Assembly: GCF_005519465.1 (NCBI RefSeq)
Contig: NZ_CP027858.1
Span: 3,844,001-3,908,000 of the forward strand
Direction: 5' to 3'
DNA from: Streptomyces clavuligerus
GTDB lineage: Bacteria > Actinomycetota > Actinomycetes > Streptomycetales > Streptomycetaceae
Length of the DNA stretch: 64,000 bases
The translations under genes were made by a program, and so were the position numbers. This document shows, one piece after another, positions 43,096 to 53,195 of this stretch; position 1 is the first letter of the stretch, and each line of letters opens with the position of its first letter. The notes under the pieces were generated by a model. The model ran no database searches and had not been told where the DNA came from. It saw only the letters and a list, made by a program, of their open reading frames with translations.

Positions 43096-43737
43096 ATGTC
43101 AGCGATCCGTTTGCTGGTGCTGGGCTCCGTCCGCCAGCACGGGCGGGCGCACGGTTACCAGGTCCGCAACGACCTGGAGTTCTGGGGCGCCCATGAGTGG
43201 TCCAACGCCAAGCCCGGCTCGATCTACCACGCACTCAAGCAGATGGCGAAGCAGGAGCTGCTCCACGCCCACGAGGTCGCCCCGTCCACGGCCGGCGGCC
43301 CGCCGCGCACCGAGTACGAGCTGACGGCGGCGGGGAACGAGGAGTATCTGAAGCTGCTGCGGGAGGCGCTGACCGCCTACGACCAGCGGATGGACGTCCT
43401 GTCGGCCGGGGTCGGCTTCATCGTCGACCTGCCCCGTGCGGAAGCCGTGGAGCTGCTGAGACGCCGGGTGGAGCTGATGCGGGAGTGGCGCGCCTCGGTG
43501 ACCGAGTACTACACCCCCGAGGAGGGGCCCCAGTCGCTCGGACACATCGGCGAGATCATGAACCTCTGGGTGTCGTCGGCGGACTTCGGGGCCCGGTGGA
43601 CCCTCGGGCTGATCGAGCGGATCGAGGGCGGCGCCTATGTGTTCGCGGGGGAGGGCGAGCGGCCCGCCCTGGTCCTCGCCGAGGGCGAGGAGAACCCGTA
43701 CCGGACCGGGGAGCGCCATCCGGGAGACGCCGAGTGA
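43096..43737 (+). CDS. PadR-family transcriptional regulator
   Basis: This 213-aa protein has the N-terminal PadR winged helix (about residues 1-85: IRLLVLGSVRQHGRAHGYQV, then KPGSIYHALKQMAKQELL, PPRTEYELTAAG) and a C-terminal helical dimerisation region. PadR proteins usually repress a neighbouring gene and are released by phenolics or drugs. The divergent VOC gene with two TCAAA(N)TTGA boxes is the probable target. ATG 43096 is used. The about 190-nt gap upstream holds the operator. It converges on the glutamate decarboxylase gene 129 nt away. Confidence 0.92.
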   Translation: MSAIRLLVLGSVRQHGRAHGYQVRNDLEFWGAHEWSNAKPGSIYHALKQMAKQELLHAHEVAPSTAGGPPRTEYELTAAGNEEYLKLLREALTAYDQRMDVLSAGVGFIVDLPRAEAVELLRRRVELMREWRASVTEYYTPEEGPQSLGHIGEIMNLWVSSADFGARWTLGLIERIEGGAYVFAGEGERPALVLAEGEENPYRTGERHPGDAE

Positions 43738-43866
43738 CACGCGCCGGGTGAACGCGTGCACGGCGGCGTCGGCGGACGACGGCCGCACACGCGGACGACA
43801 GCGGGCGGCGCCCGCATACAGGGACAGGGCCGCAGGCGTGAACGGCCGGTTCCGGCCCCGTCCGTC

Positions 43867-45291
43867 TCAGTGGTGGAACGACGTCGCCTTCTCCGTGTCC
43901 GTCGTCAGCGGGGACGGCTGGCGGCGCAGCTCCGGCAGCAGCCGGTGCAGATCCTCCATCAGCAGGGCGGCGAGGTCGGCCGAGAAGCCGTTGCGGCAGA
44001 CCACCCGGAGCACGGAGAGGTCCTCGCGGTTCTTGGGGAAGGTGTAGGCGGGAACCAGCCAGCCGTGTTCCCGCAGCCGCCGGGAGACGTCGAAGACGTT
44101 GAAGGCGGTGACGTCCGGCGCGGTCGTCACCGCGAAGACCGGGAGCTGGTCGCCCCGGGTCAGCAGCCGGAAGTCCGGCACCGCCGCGAAGCGGTCGGCG
44201 AGCCCCCGGGCCACGTCCCGGGAGGTCTGCTGGACCGCCCGGTACCCCTCCCGGCCCAGCCGCAGGAAGGTGTAGTACTGCGCCACGACCTGCGCGCCGG
44301 GGCGGGAGAAGTTGAGGGCGAACGTCGGCATGTCGCCCCCGAGGTAGTTGACCCGGAAGACCAGCTCCTCGGGCAGCTCGGCCGCCGAGCGCCACAGCGC
44401 CCAGCCGACCCCGGGGTAGACCAGCCCGTACTTGTGGCCGGAGGTGTTGATCGAGGACACCCGGGGCAGCCGGAAGTCCCAGACCAGCTCCTCGTCGACG
44501 AAGGGCGCGACCATCGCCCCGGAGGCGCCGTCGACATGGACCGGTACATCGAGCCCGGTCCGCTCCTGGAGGGCGTCCAGGGCCGCGCAGACCTCGGCGA
44601 CCGGCTCGTACGAGCCGTCGAAGGTCGAGCCGAGCACGGTGACCACGCCGATGGTGTTCTCGTCGCACAGCTCGGCCGCCGCCTGCGGATCGAGGTGGAA
44701 GCGCTCGCCCTCCATCGGCACCAGCCGGGCCTCGACCTCCCAGAAGGCGCAGAACTTCTCCCAGCAGACCTGGACATTGGCCCCCATGACCAGATTGGGC
44801 CGGGCGCTCGACGGATAGCGGTCCGGGTGCCGCTTGGCCCAGCGCCGTTTGAGGGCCATCCCGGCGAGCATGCACGCCTCGCTGGAACCGGTGGTGGAGC
44901 AGCCCACGGCCGCCGCCGGGTCGGGCGCCCGCCACAGCTCCGCGAGCATGGCCACACAGCGCCGCTCCAGCTCGGCGGTGCGCGGGTACTCATCCTTGTC
45001 GATCATGTTCTTGTCGCGGCACTCGCCCATCAGCACCCCGGCCTGCGGCTCCATCCAGGTGGTGACGAAGGTGGCCAGATTCAGCCGGGCGTTGCCGTCG
45101 AGCATCAGTTCGTCGCGGACGAGCTGGTACGCGGTCATCGGCGGCAGCGGGCCGTCGGGCAGCCGGTGGGTGGGCGGTGCCGTGGTCATGCCGCTGACCG
45201 GGTCGGCCTCCCCGTAGAAGGGGTTCAGCGACAGCCGGCGCATCTCCGCCGAGCGTCCCGCGCTGTCGTCCGCGCCCTGGTGGAGTGGCAT
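43867..45291 (-). CDS. gad: Glutamate decarboxylase
   Basis: This 474-aa PLP enzyme converts glutamate to GABA. The PLP lysine is Lys287 in SINTSGHKYGLVYPG. Other group II decarboxylase motifs are GCSTTGSSEACMLAG and VHVDGASGAM (Asp254 holding the pyridine N). The length and N-terminus (LSLNPFYGEADPVSG) match bacterial GadB. ATG 45291 is the start. No GABA antiporter is adjacent, so an acid-resistance role is not evident. In Streptomyces it may feed the GABA shunt. It diverges from the DedA gene. Confidence 0.95.
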   Translation of the reverse strand: MPLHQGADDSAGRSAEMRRLSLNPFYGEADPVSGMTTAPPTHRLPDGPLPPMTAYQLVRDELMLDGNARLNLATFVTTWMEPQAGVLMGECRDKNMIDKDEYPRTAELERRCVAMLAELWRAPDPAAAVGCSTTGSSEACMLAGMALKRRWAKRHPDRYPSSARPNLVMGANVQVCWEKFCAFWEVEARLVPMEGERFHLDPQAAAELCDENTIGVVTVLGSTFDGSYEPVAEVCAALDALQERTGLDVPVHVDGASGAMVAPFVDEELVWDFRLPRVSSINTSGHKYGLVYPGVGWALWRSAAELPEELVFRVNYLGGDMPTFALNFSRPGAQVVAQYYTFLRLGREGYRAVQQTSRDVARGLADRFAAVPDFRLLTRGDQLPVFAVTTAPDVTAFNVFDVSRRLREHGWLVPAYTFPKNREDLSVLRVVCRNGFSADLAALLMEDLHRLLPELRRQPSPLTTDTEKATSFHH

Positions 45292-45539
45292 CAGATCCCG
45301 CCGCCCTTCGCTGTACGCGTCCCTGGCGGACTCGCGCGCGCCCTCCGCGCACGGCCCGGTCCGGGCACCAGGCTGGTACGGGCGGGTGCCGCGCGCAACG
45401 CGGGGGCGGCCGTCCGCGCCGGACCGGACGGGCCATTGGTAACGTGATGAATGCCCCTTACGTCCCCCCGTTGACCGAGTGCCCCCGCGGCCCGCCGCCG
45501 GCCGCCTTCGCCGCTTCACCGAGTGAGGAGCCGCGCCCC

Positions 45540-46352
45540 GTGACCCCCCTTGCCCTCGGACCGGACTGGCTCGACCCGGACCGGCTGATCGGCGCCTTCG
45601 GCCTCATCGGCGTCCTGGTCATCGTCTTCGCCGAGTCCGGCCTGCTCATCGGCTTCTTCCTGCCGGGCGACTCGCTGCTCTTCACCACCGGCCTGCTGGT
45701 GGCCACCGGGACCCTGGACGGGGTGCCGCTGTGGGCCGTGTGCGCCCTGATCGTGCTCGCCGCGGTCGCCGGGGACCAGACGGGCTATCTCTTCGGCCGC
45801 AAGGTGGGCCCGGCGCTCTTCAACCGGCCCGACTCCCGCTTCTTCCGGCGCGAGAACGTGGCTGCGGCGCACAGCTTCTTCGCCACGTACGGGCGCAAGT
45901 CGCTGGTGCTCGCCCGGTTCGTCCCGGTGGTGCGGACCTTCACCCCGGTCGTCGCCGGGGTCAGCCGGATGGAGTACCGCACGTTCGTCGTCTTCAACGT
46001 GGTCGGCGGGGTGCTCTGGGGGGCGGGCGTCACCCTGCTCGGCGCGGCTCTCGGCAAGGTCCCGTTCGTCCACCGGCACATCGAGAAGATGCTGCTGCTC
46101 ATCGTGGTGCTCTCGGTGCTGCCGATCGCCGTCGAACTGCTGCGGGCCCGCTCCCGGCGCGGTCGGCGGACGGCCGGGGAGGCCGTACCGGCGGGTGCGG
46201 AGCGCGTCCCGCCGTACGGGGACGCGGCGGTGGCGCCGGGGAGCACGCTGCCCTCCGGCGGCGGGACGGCGTCAGAAGCCGCGGGTCCGTTTGGCCGCGC
46301 GCCGGGGCTCGGACGGCTCCCCGGCGGACCGGACCCGGATGAACAGCCGTGA
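45540..46352 (+). CDS. DedA-family membrane protein
   Basis: This 270-aa protein shows the DedA/SNARE-associated core: VIVFAESGLLIGFFLPGDSL, GDQTGYLFGRKVG, FARFVPVVRTFTPVVAGVSRM (here LARFVPVVRTFTP) and the YRTFVVFNVVGGVLW helix. There are about five membrane segments. DedA proteins are thought to act as lipid flippases supporting undecaprenyl-phosphate or phospholipid recycling. GTG 45540 has GAGGAG at good spacing. ATG 45447 is an alternative. Its C-terminal Gly/Pro-rich tail overlaps by 81 nt the 3' end of the oppositely oriented exporter gene. Confidence 0.9.
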   Translation: MTPLALGPDWLDPDRLIGAFGLIGVLVIVFAESGLLIGFFLPGDSLLFTTGLLVATGTLDGVPLWAVCALIVLAAVAGDQTGYLFGRKVGPALFNRPDSRFFRRENVAAAHSFFATYGRKSLVLARFVPVVRTFTPVVAGVSRMEYRTFVVFNVVGGVLWGAGVTLLGAALGKVPFVHRHIEKMLLLIVVLSVLPIAVELLRARSRRGRRTAGEAVPAGAERVPPYGDAAVAPGSTLPSGGGTASEAAGPFGRAPGLGRLPGGPDPDEQP

Positions 46353-47978
46353 GACCTCGCTGCCCAGATTGACCCCGATCGCGATCGCCAGGGCCACCGC
46401 CGCGGCCTTGGAGAGCGAGGCGAGCCCCGTGTTCAGATCGCCGCGTGCCATCGCGAGCAGACCGAAGTACGTCGCGCTTCCCGGCAGCAGCGGACCGATC
46501 GCGGCGGTGACGTACGGCAGCGCGGAGGCGAAGCGGTAACGGGCGAGCATCTGGCCGAAGAGGCCGACGAGCCCGGCCGCCGCCGCCGTCGCCGCGACCG
46601 GGTTCACATCGGCGGTGTGCGCGAGCGCCCCGAAGACCACCCAGCCCACGCCGCCGTTCAGCGTCACCACCCAGACCGTGTGCCGCTCCTGCTGGAGCAG
46701 GACCGCGAAGCACAGCGAGAGCCCCATCGCCGCGCAGGTCTGCACCACCGGCCGCTCCACCGACAGCAGGGCCGTCTCGGGGGTGAGGCCCGCGCCCAGC
46801 GCCAGCCCCAGGGAGAGCACGCTGAGCACGCCGATGACGATGCCGACGATCAGATAGCCGACTTCGAGCAGCCGGGCGGCGGCGGTGATGTAGAAGCCGG
46901 TGAGCCCGTCCTGGACGCCCGCGACCAGGGCCCGCCCGGGGATCAGGGCGAAGAGGCCACCGGTGATCACGGCGGAGGCGCGGACGTCCAGCGGGGAGAG
47001 GGACAGCGCCACACCCATCGCCGCGGGCGGGGTGGCGGCGGCCACGAACTGGTAGAACTCCGGCAGCCCGCGCCCGGCGCACAGCCAGGCGAACCGGTCC
47101 CCGAGCATCGCGCCGACCGCGGCGGCCAGGAAGACCAGACCGTCACCGCCGACCAGCACGGACGCCGATCCGGCGAGCAGCCCGCCGGCCACGGTGAGCG
47201 CCCAGCCGGGGTACGGATGGCGGTTGCGGCGGATCTCCGCGAGCCTGCGGTACGCCTCCTCCAGGGTGAGTCCGGTGTCGGGCGAGCTGATGTCGTGGAC
47301 GAGCCGGTAGACGGCGGCCAGCCGGGTGTAGTCGGTGCCCCGGCGGCGCACCGTCCGGTTGGCCGTCACCGGGTCGTCCACCAGGGACGGCTGATAGGTG
47401 ATCGACAGCAGGGTGAAGGTCACCGTGGGCTCGCAGCGGTCCAGCCCGTACGAGCGGCAGATCGCGAACATCGCCGCCTCGACGTCCTCGGCGCCCTCGC
47501 CGCCCGCGAGCAGCAGTTCGCCGATGCGCAGGGTCAGGTCGAGCACCCGGGGCACGGCGGGCCCGGCCTCGTCGTGCCTCTGCACGGCCTCCGGGACGGG
47601 GCGGTCGCCCACGGGCATCCGGAGCATGGTCCGCATCCGGTCCTGCCAGGGGGCGTCCTTGGTCAGCCGGACCTTGGGCACGCCCTGGGACGGGGTGTAC
47701 GCGGGCGGGGAGTACCGGGCGCTGTAGACGCTCGGCGTGGCGAAGGCGGAACCTTCCTGCTCGGGCGGCGGCTCGGGCAGCGCACCCTCCGGAACGGCGA
47801 ATTCCGAGGTGGTGTGGTCCTCGTCCGGGACCTCGGGCAGGGCCACCCCGGCGGGCGGGGTGAACGCGCTCCGCGCCTCGTCGGACGGGGGTTTCGCGCC
47901 GCGTGTGTCCTCCGGTCCCGGAGGGCGCGACCCGCCCGTGCCGCCCCGTTCCTCCGGAACCTCCGGCTCCGCCACCAC
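46272..47978 (-). CDS. Threonine/serine exporter family protein (ThrE-like)
   Basis: This about 568-aa protein has a disordered Pro/Glu-rich N-terminus (about 130 residues), then the ThrE N-domain (LDLTLRIGELLLAGGEGAED, then EEAYRRLAEI) and about ten membrane helices (for example PYPGWALTVAGGLLAGSASV), as in the fused ThrE_1-ThrE_2 exporters. It would export Thr/Ser by proton antiport. No ATG lies close to the domain. GTG 47978 after GGGAG is the best start, but the first 30 residues are uncertain. The end overlaps the DedA gene. The inorganic pyrophosphatase gene lies upstream on the same strand. Confidence 0.85.
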   Translation of the reverse strand: MVAEPEVPEERGGTGGSRPPGPEDTRGAKPPSDEARSAFTPPAGVALPEVPDEDHTTSEFAVPEGALPEPPPEQEGSAFATPSVYSARYSPPAYTPSQGVPKVRLTKDAPWQDRMRTMLRMPVGDRPVPEAVQRHDEAGPAVPRVLDLTLRIGELLLAGGEGAEDVEAAMFAICRSYGLDRCEPTVTFTLLSITYQPSLVDDPVTANRTVRRRGTDYTRLAAVYRLVHDISSPDTGLTLEEAYRRLAEIRRNRHPYPGWALTVAGGLLAGSASVLVGGDGLVFLAAAVGAMLGDRFAWLCAGRGLPEFYQFVAAATPPAAMGVALSLSPLDVRASAVITGGLFALIPGRALVAGVQDGLTGFYITAAARLLEVGYLIVGIVIGVLSVLSLGLALGAGLTPETALLSVERPVVQTCAAMGLSLCFAVLLQQERHTVWVVTLNGGVGWVVFGALAHTADVNPVAATAAAAGLVGLFGQMLARYRFASALPYVTAAIGPLLPGSATYFGLLAMARGDLNTGLASLSKAAAVALAIAIGVNLGSEVSRLFIRVRSAGEPSEPRRAAKRTRGF

Positions 47979-48265
47979 GTCGCTGACCTCGCTCCCTCTG
48001 ATGTCGCCGGTGTCAGCCCAGTATGGGCGGGGACCTGGCGACGGACGACTCCGGAATCCTGCATTCCGAATATTGCGGAACAGGGCGGGCCGCTCGGACC
48101 CCTGGGACCTCTCGGACGCCTCGGACCCTCTCGGATCTTTCGGGCGCGAGGTCCGCGCGGGCCGGAATCCCCTGCTCCGTACTCCGGGTCCCCTACCCCG
48201 TCCACCGGTGGCCGCACGCCTCCGGCGTACCGCCCGCATCGGGTACCGCCCGCCCCGCGCAGCAC

Positions 48266-48300
48266 CGCGGGCGGGCACCCCGGAAGGGTGCCCGCCCGCG
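48266..48300 (-). terminator. Terminator of ppa
   Basis: Perfect 15-bp arms 48266-48280 and 48286-48300 around a 5-nt loop lie 33 nt past the ppa stop. No T-run follows, as is usual in Streptomyces. Confidence 0.75.
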
Positions 48301-48332
48301 GCGGAGTGCGTTCCTGCGACGGAGAACCGGCG

Positions 48333-48827
48333 TCAGTGAGCGCCGCCCTGCGCCTCCAGGCGCTTGAAGGAGGCCTCGATCTCGGCCTCGGCCTCGGCGC
48401 GGCCGACCCAGTCGGCGCCCTCGACCGACTTGCCCGGCTCCAGGTCCTTGTAGACCTCGAAGAAGTGCTGGATCTCCAGCCGGTCGAACTCCGACACGTG
48501 GTGGATGTCGCGCAGGTGCTCGACCCGCGGGTCCGAGGCCGGGACGCAGAGCAGCTTGTCGTCGCCGCCCGCCTCGTCGGTCATCCGGAACATGCCGATG
48601 GCGCGGCACTTGATCAGGCAGCCCGGGAAGGTCGGCTCGTCCAGCAGGACCAGCGCGTCCAGCGGGTCGCCGTCCTCGCCCAGGGTGTTCTCGACAAAGC
48701 CGTAGTCGGCCGGGTAGCTGGTCGAGGTGAAGAGTCGACGGTCCAGGCGGATGCGACCCGTCTCGTGGTCCACTTCGTACTTGTTCCGCGAACCCTTCGG
48801 GATCTCGATGGTGACGTCGAACTCCAC
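48333..48827 (-). CDS. ppa: Inorganic pyrophosphatase
   Basis: This 164-aa family I pyrophosphatase hydrolyses PPi to phosphate, driving biosynthesis. The signature [14 protein letters not shown] (metal-binding Asp residues) and the N-terminal [17 protein letters not shown] are intact. GTG 48827 is preferred because GGAGGAG lies 6 nt upstream and the protein then starts [10 protein letters not shown], as in relatives. An ATG 15 nt farther upstream is less likely. The gene diverges from the D,D-peptidase gene. Confidence 0.97.
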   Translation of the reverse strand: MEFDVTIEIPKGSRNKYEVDHETGRIRLDRRLFTSTSYPADYGFVENTLGEDGDPLDALVLLDEPTFPGCLIKCRAIGMFRMTDEAGGDDKLLCVPASDPRVEHLRDIHHVSEFDRLEIQHFFEVYKDLEPGKSVEGADWVGRAEAEAEIEASFKRLEAQGGAH

Positions 48828-49023
48828 GGGTGACTCCTCCATGATCAACACATACGTCCGGTGATGCTGTGCCCCTCCGGGGAGCGATCCCCCGGACCCC
48901 CAGCCGTATGGTCGCTGGTGCTGACCGGGTGCTGACCGGGGTGCCGTGCACACGGCAAGACGCAGTTCTGGTGATTAAGTGTCTCTCACGCAGGTGTGTG
49001 ATCGCGAAAGGGGCTGGTGCGAG

Positions 49024-50436
49024 ATGCCGATCATCAGAACATGGCAGCTCGTCGCGGGTGCGACCGCCGTGGGACTGGCCCTCGCCACCGGAGCGGCGGC
49101 CCTGGCCGGTCCCTGGGAGTCCGGCAGACGCGCCGCGGAGCGGGTCCGGGCGGCAGAACTGGAGTACGGGACGGGCACGGATCACCGAGCGGGCGCCCCG
49201 GGCCCCGGGCGCCCCGCCCCGGCACCCAGCGCGCCCGGCGTGCTCAGCGCGCTCGGCGGCCGTACCGGAACCGCGCCGTCCGACGCCAAGCCGGGGGAGC
49301 TGGACGAGGAGCTGGCGGCACTGCTCGGCGCCCCCGCGCTCGGACCGCTCCGTTCCGCGTCCGTCGTCGACACCGCGACCGGACGGCAGCTCTACGGCAC
49401 GGACGCCGCGCGCCCCATGACCCCGGCGTCGACGATCAAGATCGCCACCACCGTCGCCGCGCTGCACGCGCTCGGACCCGACCACCGCATCCCCACCGCC
49501 GTGACGGCGGCGGGCGACCGGCTCACCCTCGTCGGCGGCGGGGACGCGAGCCTGACCCGGGCGGGCCTGCGCACCCTGGCCGAGCGCACCGCCCGCGCCC
49601 TGCGTGACCGGGCCATCCAGAGCGGCGCGGCGCCCTCCGTGCGGCTCGCCTACGACACCTCCCTGTACGAGGGCACCACCCGCCACCCCATCGGCAGGAA
49701 CGGCAATCTCGCCCCCGTCACCCCCCTCATGGTCGACGTGGGCCGCCGCGACCCCGCGACCACCGGCCCCGCCGACCGCAGTGACGATCCTGCGGGGGAC
49801 GCGGCCCGGCTCTTCGCCGGAATGCTGGAGGACGAGGGCGTGCGCGTCGCCGCCGGACCCGCGCCCGGACGGGCCGCCGAGGACTCCCGCCCGCTCGCGA
49901 AGGTGCTCTCCCGCCCGCTGTCCTCCCTGGTCGAGCAGACCCTGACGGAGAGCGACAACGACCTCGCCGAGGCGCTGGCCCGGCAGACCGCGCTGGCCTG
50001 TGGCGAGCCCGCGAGCTTCACCGGGTCCGAGCGGGCCGTCCGCGACCGGCTCGCCGCGCTGGACCTCCCGGTCGCGGGCGCCCGCTTCGCCGACGGCAGC
50101 GGACTCGACCGCAGGGACCGGCTCAGCGCCCGGCTGCTCACCGGGCTGCTCGCCCGGGCGGCCGAACCCGCCCGCCCCGGACTGCGGTCCGTCCTCACCG
50201 GGCTCCCCGTCGCCGGATTCACCGGAACCCTTCAGTCCCGTTACTCCGCCACCACCCCCGGCAGCGGGCTGATCCGCGCCAAGACGGGCACCCTCACCGG
50301 GATCGGCTCGCTCTCCGGCACCGTGGTCGCCCCCGACGGACGGCTGCTCGCCTTCGCCTTCCTGGCCGGGAACACCGCCTCGCGGGAGGGCGCCCAGAGC
50401 GCGCTGGACCGGCTGGCCGGGGCGCTCGCCTCCTGA
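49024..50436 (+). CDS. dacB: D-alanyl-D-alanine carboxypeptidase/endopeptidase (PBP4 type)
   Basis: This 470-aa serine peptidase of family S13 carries the three PBP motifs: SxxK in PASTIKIAT, SxN in TESDNDLAE and KTG in RAKTGTLTG. An N-terminal hydrophobic segment (about residues 8-28) exports it to the cell wall, where it trims or opens peptidoglycan crosslinks. A Pro/Ala/Gly-rich linker follows. ATG 49024 is chosen with AAAGGGG upstream. It diverges from ppa and is followed by the metalloprotease after 87 nt, a conserved order in streptomycetes (from memory). Confidence 0.93.
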   Translation: MPIIRTWQLVAGATAVGLALATGAAALAGPWESGRRAAERVRAAELEYGTGTDHRAGAPGPGRPAPAPSAPGVLSALGGRTGTAPSDAKPGELDEELAALLGAPALGPLRSASVVDTATGRQLYGTDAARPMTPASTIKIATTVAALHALGPDHRIPTAVTAAGDRLTLVGGGDASLTRAGLRTLAERTARALRDRAIQSGAAPSVRLAYDTSLYEGTTRHPIGRNGNLAPVTPLMVDVGRRDPATTGPADRSDDPAGDAARLFAGMLEDEGVRVAAGPAPGRAAEDSRPLAKVLSRPLSSLVEQTLTESDNDLAEALARQTALACGEPASFTGSERAVRDRLAALDLPVAGARFADGSGLDRRDRLSARLLTGLLARAAEPARPGLRSVLTGLPVAGFTGTLQSRYSATTPGSGLIRAKTGTLTGIGSLSGTVVAPDGRLLAFAFLAGNTASREGAQSALDRLAGALAS

Positions 50437-50523
50437 CCCCGGGGGCCGGCTACCGACCCGTGCCCGGGGAGCAGCGGGGCGGACACCCCACCGCCGCGCG
50501 GGCCCAGCACGTACGGTTGACGC

Positions 50524-51660
50524 ATGACGAGCATCGGTGGGGCCGAGATGGTCGACTGGAATCTCGCGGTGGCGACCGCGATCCGCTTCGTGCGGCCGGG
50601 GCCGGAGGTGAGCCCGGACGAGGCGCGCGCGGTCGTCGCCGAGCTGCGGGGGCACGCGCGCGCGTCCGAGGCGCATGTGCGGGAGTTCACCCGGATGATC
50701 CCGGAGGGCCACGAGCCCGAGGACACCCCCGTGCTCGTCGTGGACCGGGCCGGCTGGATCAAGGCCAATGTGGCGGGCTTCCGTGAACTGCTCACCCCCC
50801 TCCTGGACAAGATGCAGGAACGCCGCACCGGCGGCCCCACGGGCGCCGTGCTCGGCGCCGTCGGCGGCAAGGTCACCGGCGTCGAGCTGGGGATGCTGCT
50901 GTCGTTCCTCGCCTCCCGGGTGCTCGGACAGTACGAGACCTTCGCGCCCGCCACCCGTGAGCTGCCCGCCGGGGCGGCGGGCGGCGGGCGGCTGCTGCTC
51001 GTCGCGCCGAACATCGTCCATGTGGAGCGGGAGCTGGACGTCGACCCGCACGACTTCCGGCTCTGGGTCGCGCTGCACGAGGAGACCCACCGCACCCAGT
51101 TCACCGGGGTGCCCTGGCTCCGCGACCACCTCGAAGGGGAGATCCAGTCCTTCCTCGGCGAGACCGACGTCGACCCGATGACCTTCCTGGAGCGGCTGCG
51201 CGAGGCCGCCCAGTCGCTGGCGGGGGCCCGCCCCGAGGGCGAGGTGGGCGACGACGACGGCGGACGCTCGCTCGTGGAGCTGGTCCAGAGCCCGGCGCAG
51301 CGGGAGATCCTGGGGCGGCTCACCGCCGTGATGTCCCTCCTGGAGGGGCACGCCGACTATGTGATGGACGGGGTCGGCCCGCGGGTCGTGCCCTCCGTCG
51401 CCGAGATCCGGGAGAAGTTCCAGCAGCGCCGGGCCAAGGGCGCGGGCCGCCTCGACCTGGCGCTGCGCAGGCTCCTCGGTCTCGACGCCAAGCTGCGCCA
51501 GTACCGCGACGGCGAGCGGTTCGTCCGCGCCGTCGTCGACCAGGTCGGCATGGACGGCTTCAACCGGGTCTGGACCTCCCCCAACACCCTCCCGACCAAG
51601 GCGGAGATCTCCAAACCGGCGGATTGGATCGCGCGGGTGCACCGCCGGACCGACGGATGA
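50524..51660 (+). CDS. Zinc-dependent metalloprotease, DUF2342 family
   Basis: This 378-aa protein has the zincin motif HEETH at 185-189 ([12 protein letters not shown]), plus a downstream Glu in [11 protein letters not shown] that could be the third ligand. It belongs to the actinobacterial DUF2342 family, formerly linked to coenzyme F420 genomes. There is no signal peptide. ATG 50524 is the start. It sits between dacB and tilS on the same strand, with a GC-rich repeat after the stop. Natural substrate is unknown. Confidence 0.9.
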   Translation: MTSIGGAEMVDWNLAVATAIRFVRPGPEVSPDEARAVVAELRGHARASEAHVREFTRMIPEGHEPEDTPVLVVDRAGWIKANVAGFRELLTPLLDKMQERRTGGPTGAVLGAVGGKVTGVELGMLLSFLASRVLGQYETFAPATRELPAGAAGGGRLLLVAPNIVHVERELDVDPHDFRLWVALHEETHRTQFTGVPWLRDHLEGEIQSFLGETDVDPMTFLERLREAAQSLAGARPEGEVGDDDGGRSLVELVQSPAQREILGRLTAVMSLLEGHADYVMDGVGPRVVPSVAEIREKFQQRRAKGAGRLDLALRRLLGLDAKLRQYRDGERFVRAVVDQVGMDGFNRVWTSPNTLPTKAEISKPADWIARVHRRTDG

Positions 51661-51676
51661 GACGGGGCGCCGCCGT

Positions 51677-51712
51677 ACGCCCCCCGGGGGCCGGGGGACG
51701 CCCCCCGGGGGG
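51677..51712 (+). terminator. GC-rich repeat after metalloprotease gene
   Basis: ACGCCCCCCGGGGG occurs twice (51677-51690 and 51698-51712), each palindromic, and the pair can fold on itself. It is a probable terminator. The rest of the 283-nt gap to tilS shows no gene and likely carries the tilS promoter. Confidence 0.5.
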
Positions 51713-51943
51713 CACAGCATCACCCATCCGAGGGACCCTGGGGGCCTAGGCAGCCGTGCGATGCTCGGAGAACGGCTCGGTTCTGTCACCATCGACGCAC
51801 TCTCAGTGACCGAACCGAACGCCGGTACAGGCACTGGGAGAGCACCGAAGCACCGGCTGCGCCAGCCGCCGGGAACCGATCCACCCCCCGCACCGACACT
51901 CCTCACCGAGGCACCCCCCGCCTCTTCACGAAGGGCACCGGAC

Positions 51944-53059
51944 ATGGGTCCCCATCCTGCGGTCGCGGCGATACGCCTGGCGGTCCGCCGCGTACTCCAC
52001 GACGTACTGAACGACTACGCCCCCCCGAGTCTCACCGCCCCCCAGCACGCACAGAGCACCCGCACCGACCGGAGCGACCGCGTCGCCCGGCTGCGGCGCT
52101 CGGCCGCCCCCGCCTGTCCGGCCGCGGCCTCGGCCACCGCCGCGCACTCCCCCCTGGTGCTCGTGGCCTGCTCCGGGGGAGCCGACTCCATGGCCCTCGC
52201 CTCGGCCCTGGCCTTCGAGGCCCGCAAACTCTCCGTACGCGCCGGGGGCATCACCGTCGACCACGGCCTCCAGGACGGCTCCGCCCTCCGCGCCGCCGAG
52301 GTCGCCGCCCGGCTCACCGCCATGGGACTCGATCCCGTCGAGGCCACCGCCGTCTGCGTCGGCCGCGACGGCGGCCCCGAGGCCGCCGCCCGGGACGCCC
52401 GCTACGCCGCCCTGGACGAGGCCGCCGACCGCCTCGGCGCCGCCGCCGTCCTCCTCGGCCACACCCGCGACGACCAAGCGGAAACCGTCCTGCTGGGGCT
52501 CGCCCGCGGCTCCGGCATCCGCTCGCTCTCCGGCATGGCCGCCGTCTCCGGGACCCGCGGCCGCTACCGCCGCCCCTTCCTCCAGATCGACCGGCAGACC
52601 GCCCGCAAGGCGTGCATGGTCCAGTCCCTGCCGGTCTGGGACGACCCCCACAACACCGATCCCGCCTACACCCGCTCCCGGCTGCGCCACGAAGGGCTGC
52701 CCGCCCTGGAGAAGGCCCTGGGCAAGGGCGTCGTCGAGGCCCTGGCCCGCACCGCGCAGCTCTCCCGCGACGACGCCGACGCCCTCGACACCTGGGCGGC
52801 CGACGCGGCCGACGCGGTCCGCGACGAGACCGGTCAGCTGGAGTGCGCCAAGCTGTACGCCCTGCCGCCCGCCGTGCGCCGCCGGGTGCTGCGCCGGGCC
52901 GTGATCGAGGCCGGAGCCCCCGCGGGCTCCCTCTTCGCCCGCCATGTGGAGGAAGTCGACCGGCTGATCACCGGTTGGCGCGGCCAGGGGGCCATCAATC
53001 TGCCGGGCCGCGTCGAGGCGCTGCGGCAGAGTGGCAGACTTGTCATCCGGCAAGGCTGA
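51944..53059 (+). CDS. tilS: tRNA(Ile) lysidine synthetase
   Basis: This 371-aa PP-loop ATPase attaches lysine to C34 of tRNA-Ile(CAU), switching its reading from AUG to AUA. The PP-loop SGGADS is at 77-82, and the substrate-binding [12 protein letters not shown] and the [11 protein letters not shown] region follow. The protein has an N-terminal addition of about 65 residues before the PP-loop. ATG 51944 is used. It is followed after 136 nt by hpt and then ftsH, the common tilS-hpt-ftsH order. Confidence 0.94.
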   Translation: MGPHPAVAAIRLAVRRVLHDVLNDYAPPSLTAPQHAQSTRTDRSDRVARLRRSAAPACPAAASATAAHSPLVLVACSGGADSMALASALAFEARKLSVRAGGITVDHGLQDGSALRAAEVAARLTAMGLDPVEATAVCVGRDGGPEAAARDARYAALDEAADRLGAAAVLLGHTRDDQAETVLLGLARGSGIRSLSGMAAVSGTRGRYRRPFLQIDRQTARKACMVQSLPVWDDPHNTDPAYTRSRLRHEGLPALEKALGKGVVEALARTAQLSRDDADALDTWAADAADAVRDETGQLECAKLYALPPAVRRRVLRRAVIEAGAPAGSLFARHVEEVDRLITGWRGQGAINLPGRVEALRQSGRLVIRQG

Positions 53060-53195
53060 CGCAGCCCCGTCCCCGTACGGCGGCTGAGGTCATCCGGGAG
53101 CCCCGGCGCGGGCTTCCGGAGCCCGGCCCCCCGGACCCGGCCACCCGCCGGTCCGGGGACGGACCCCGGACCCCGGCGAGAGAGAAAGCGACCGC

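Noticed and set aside
48193..51945. A 1250-codon minus-strand frame over dacB and the metalloprotease
   Set aside because: It runs antisense to two well-supported genes and is rich in Gly/Arg/Gln without motifs.
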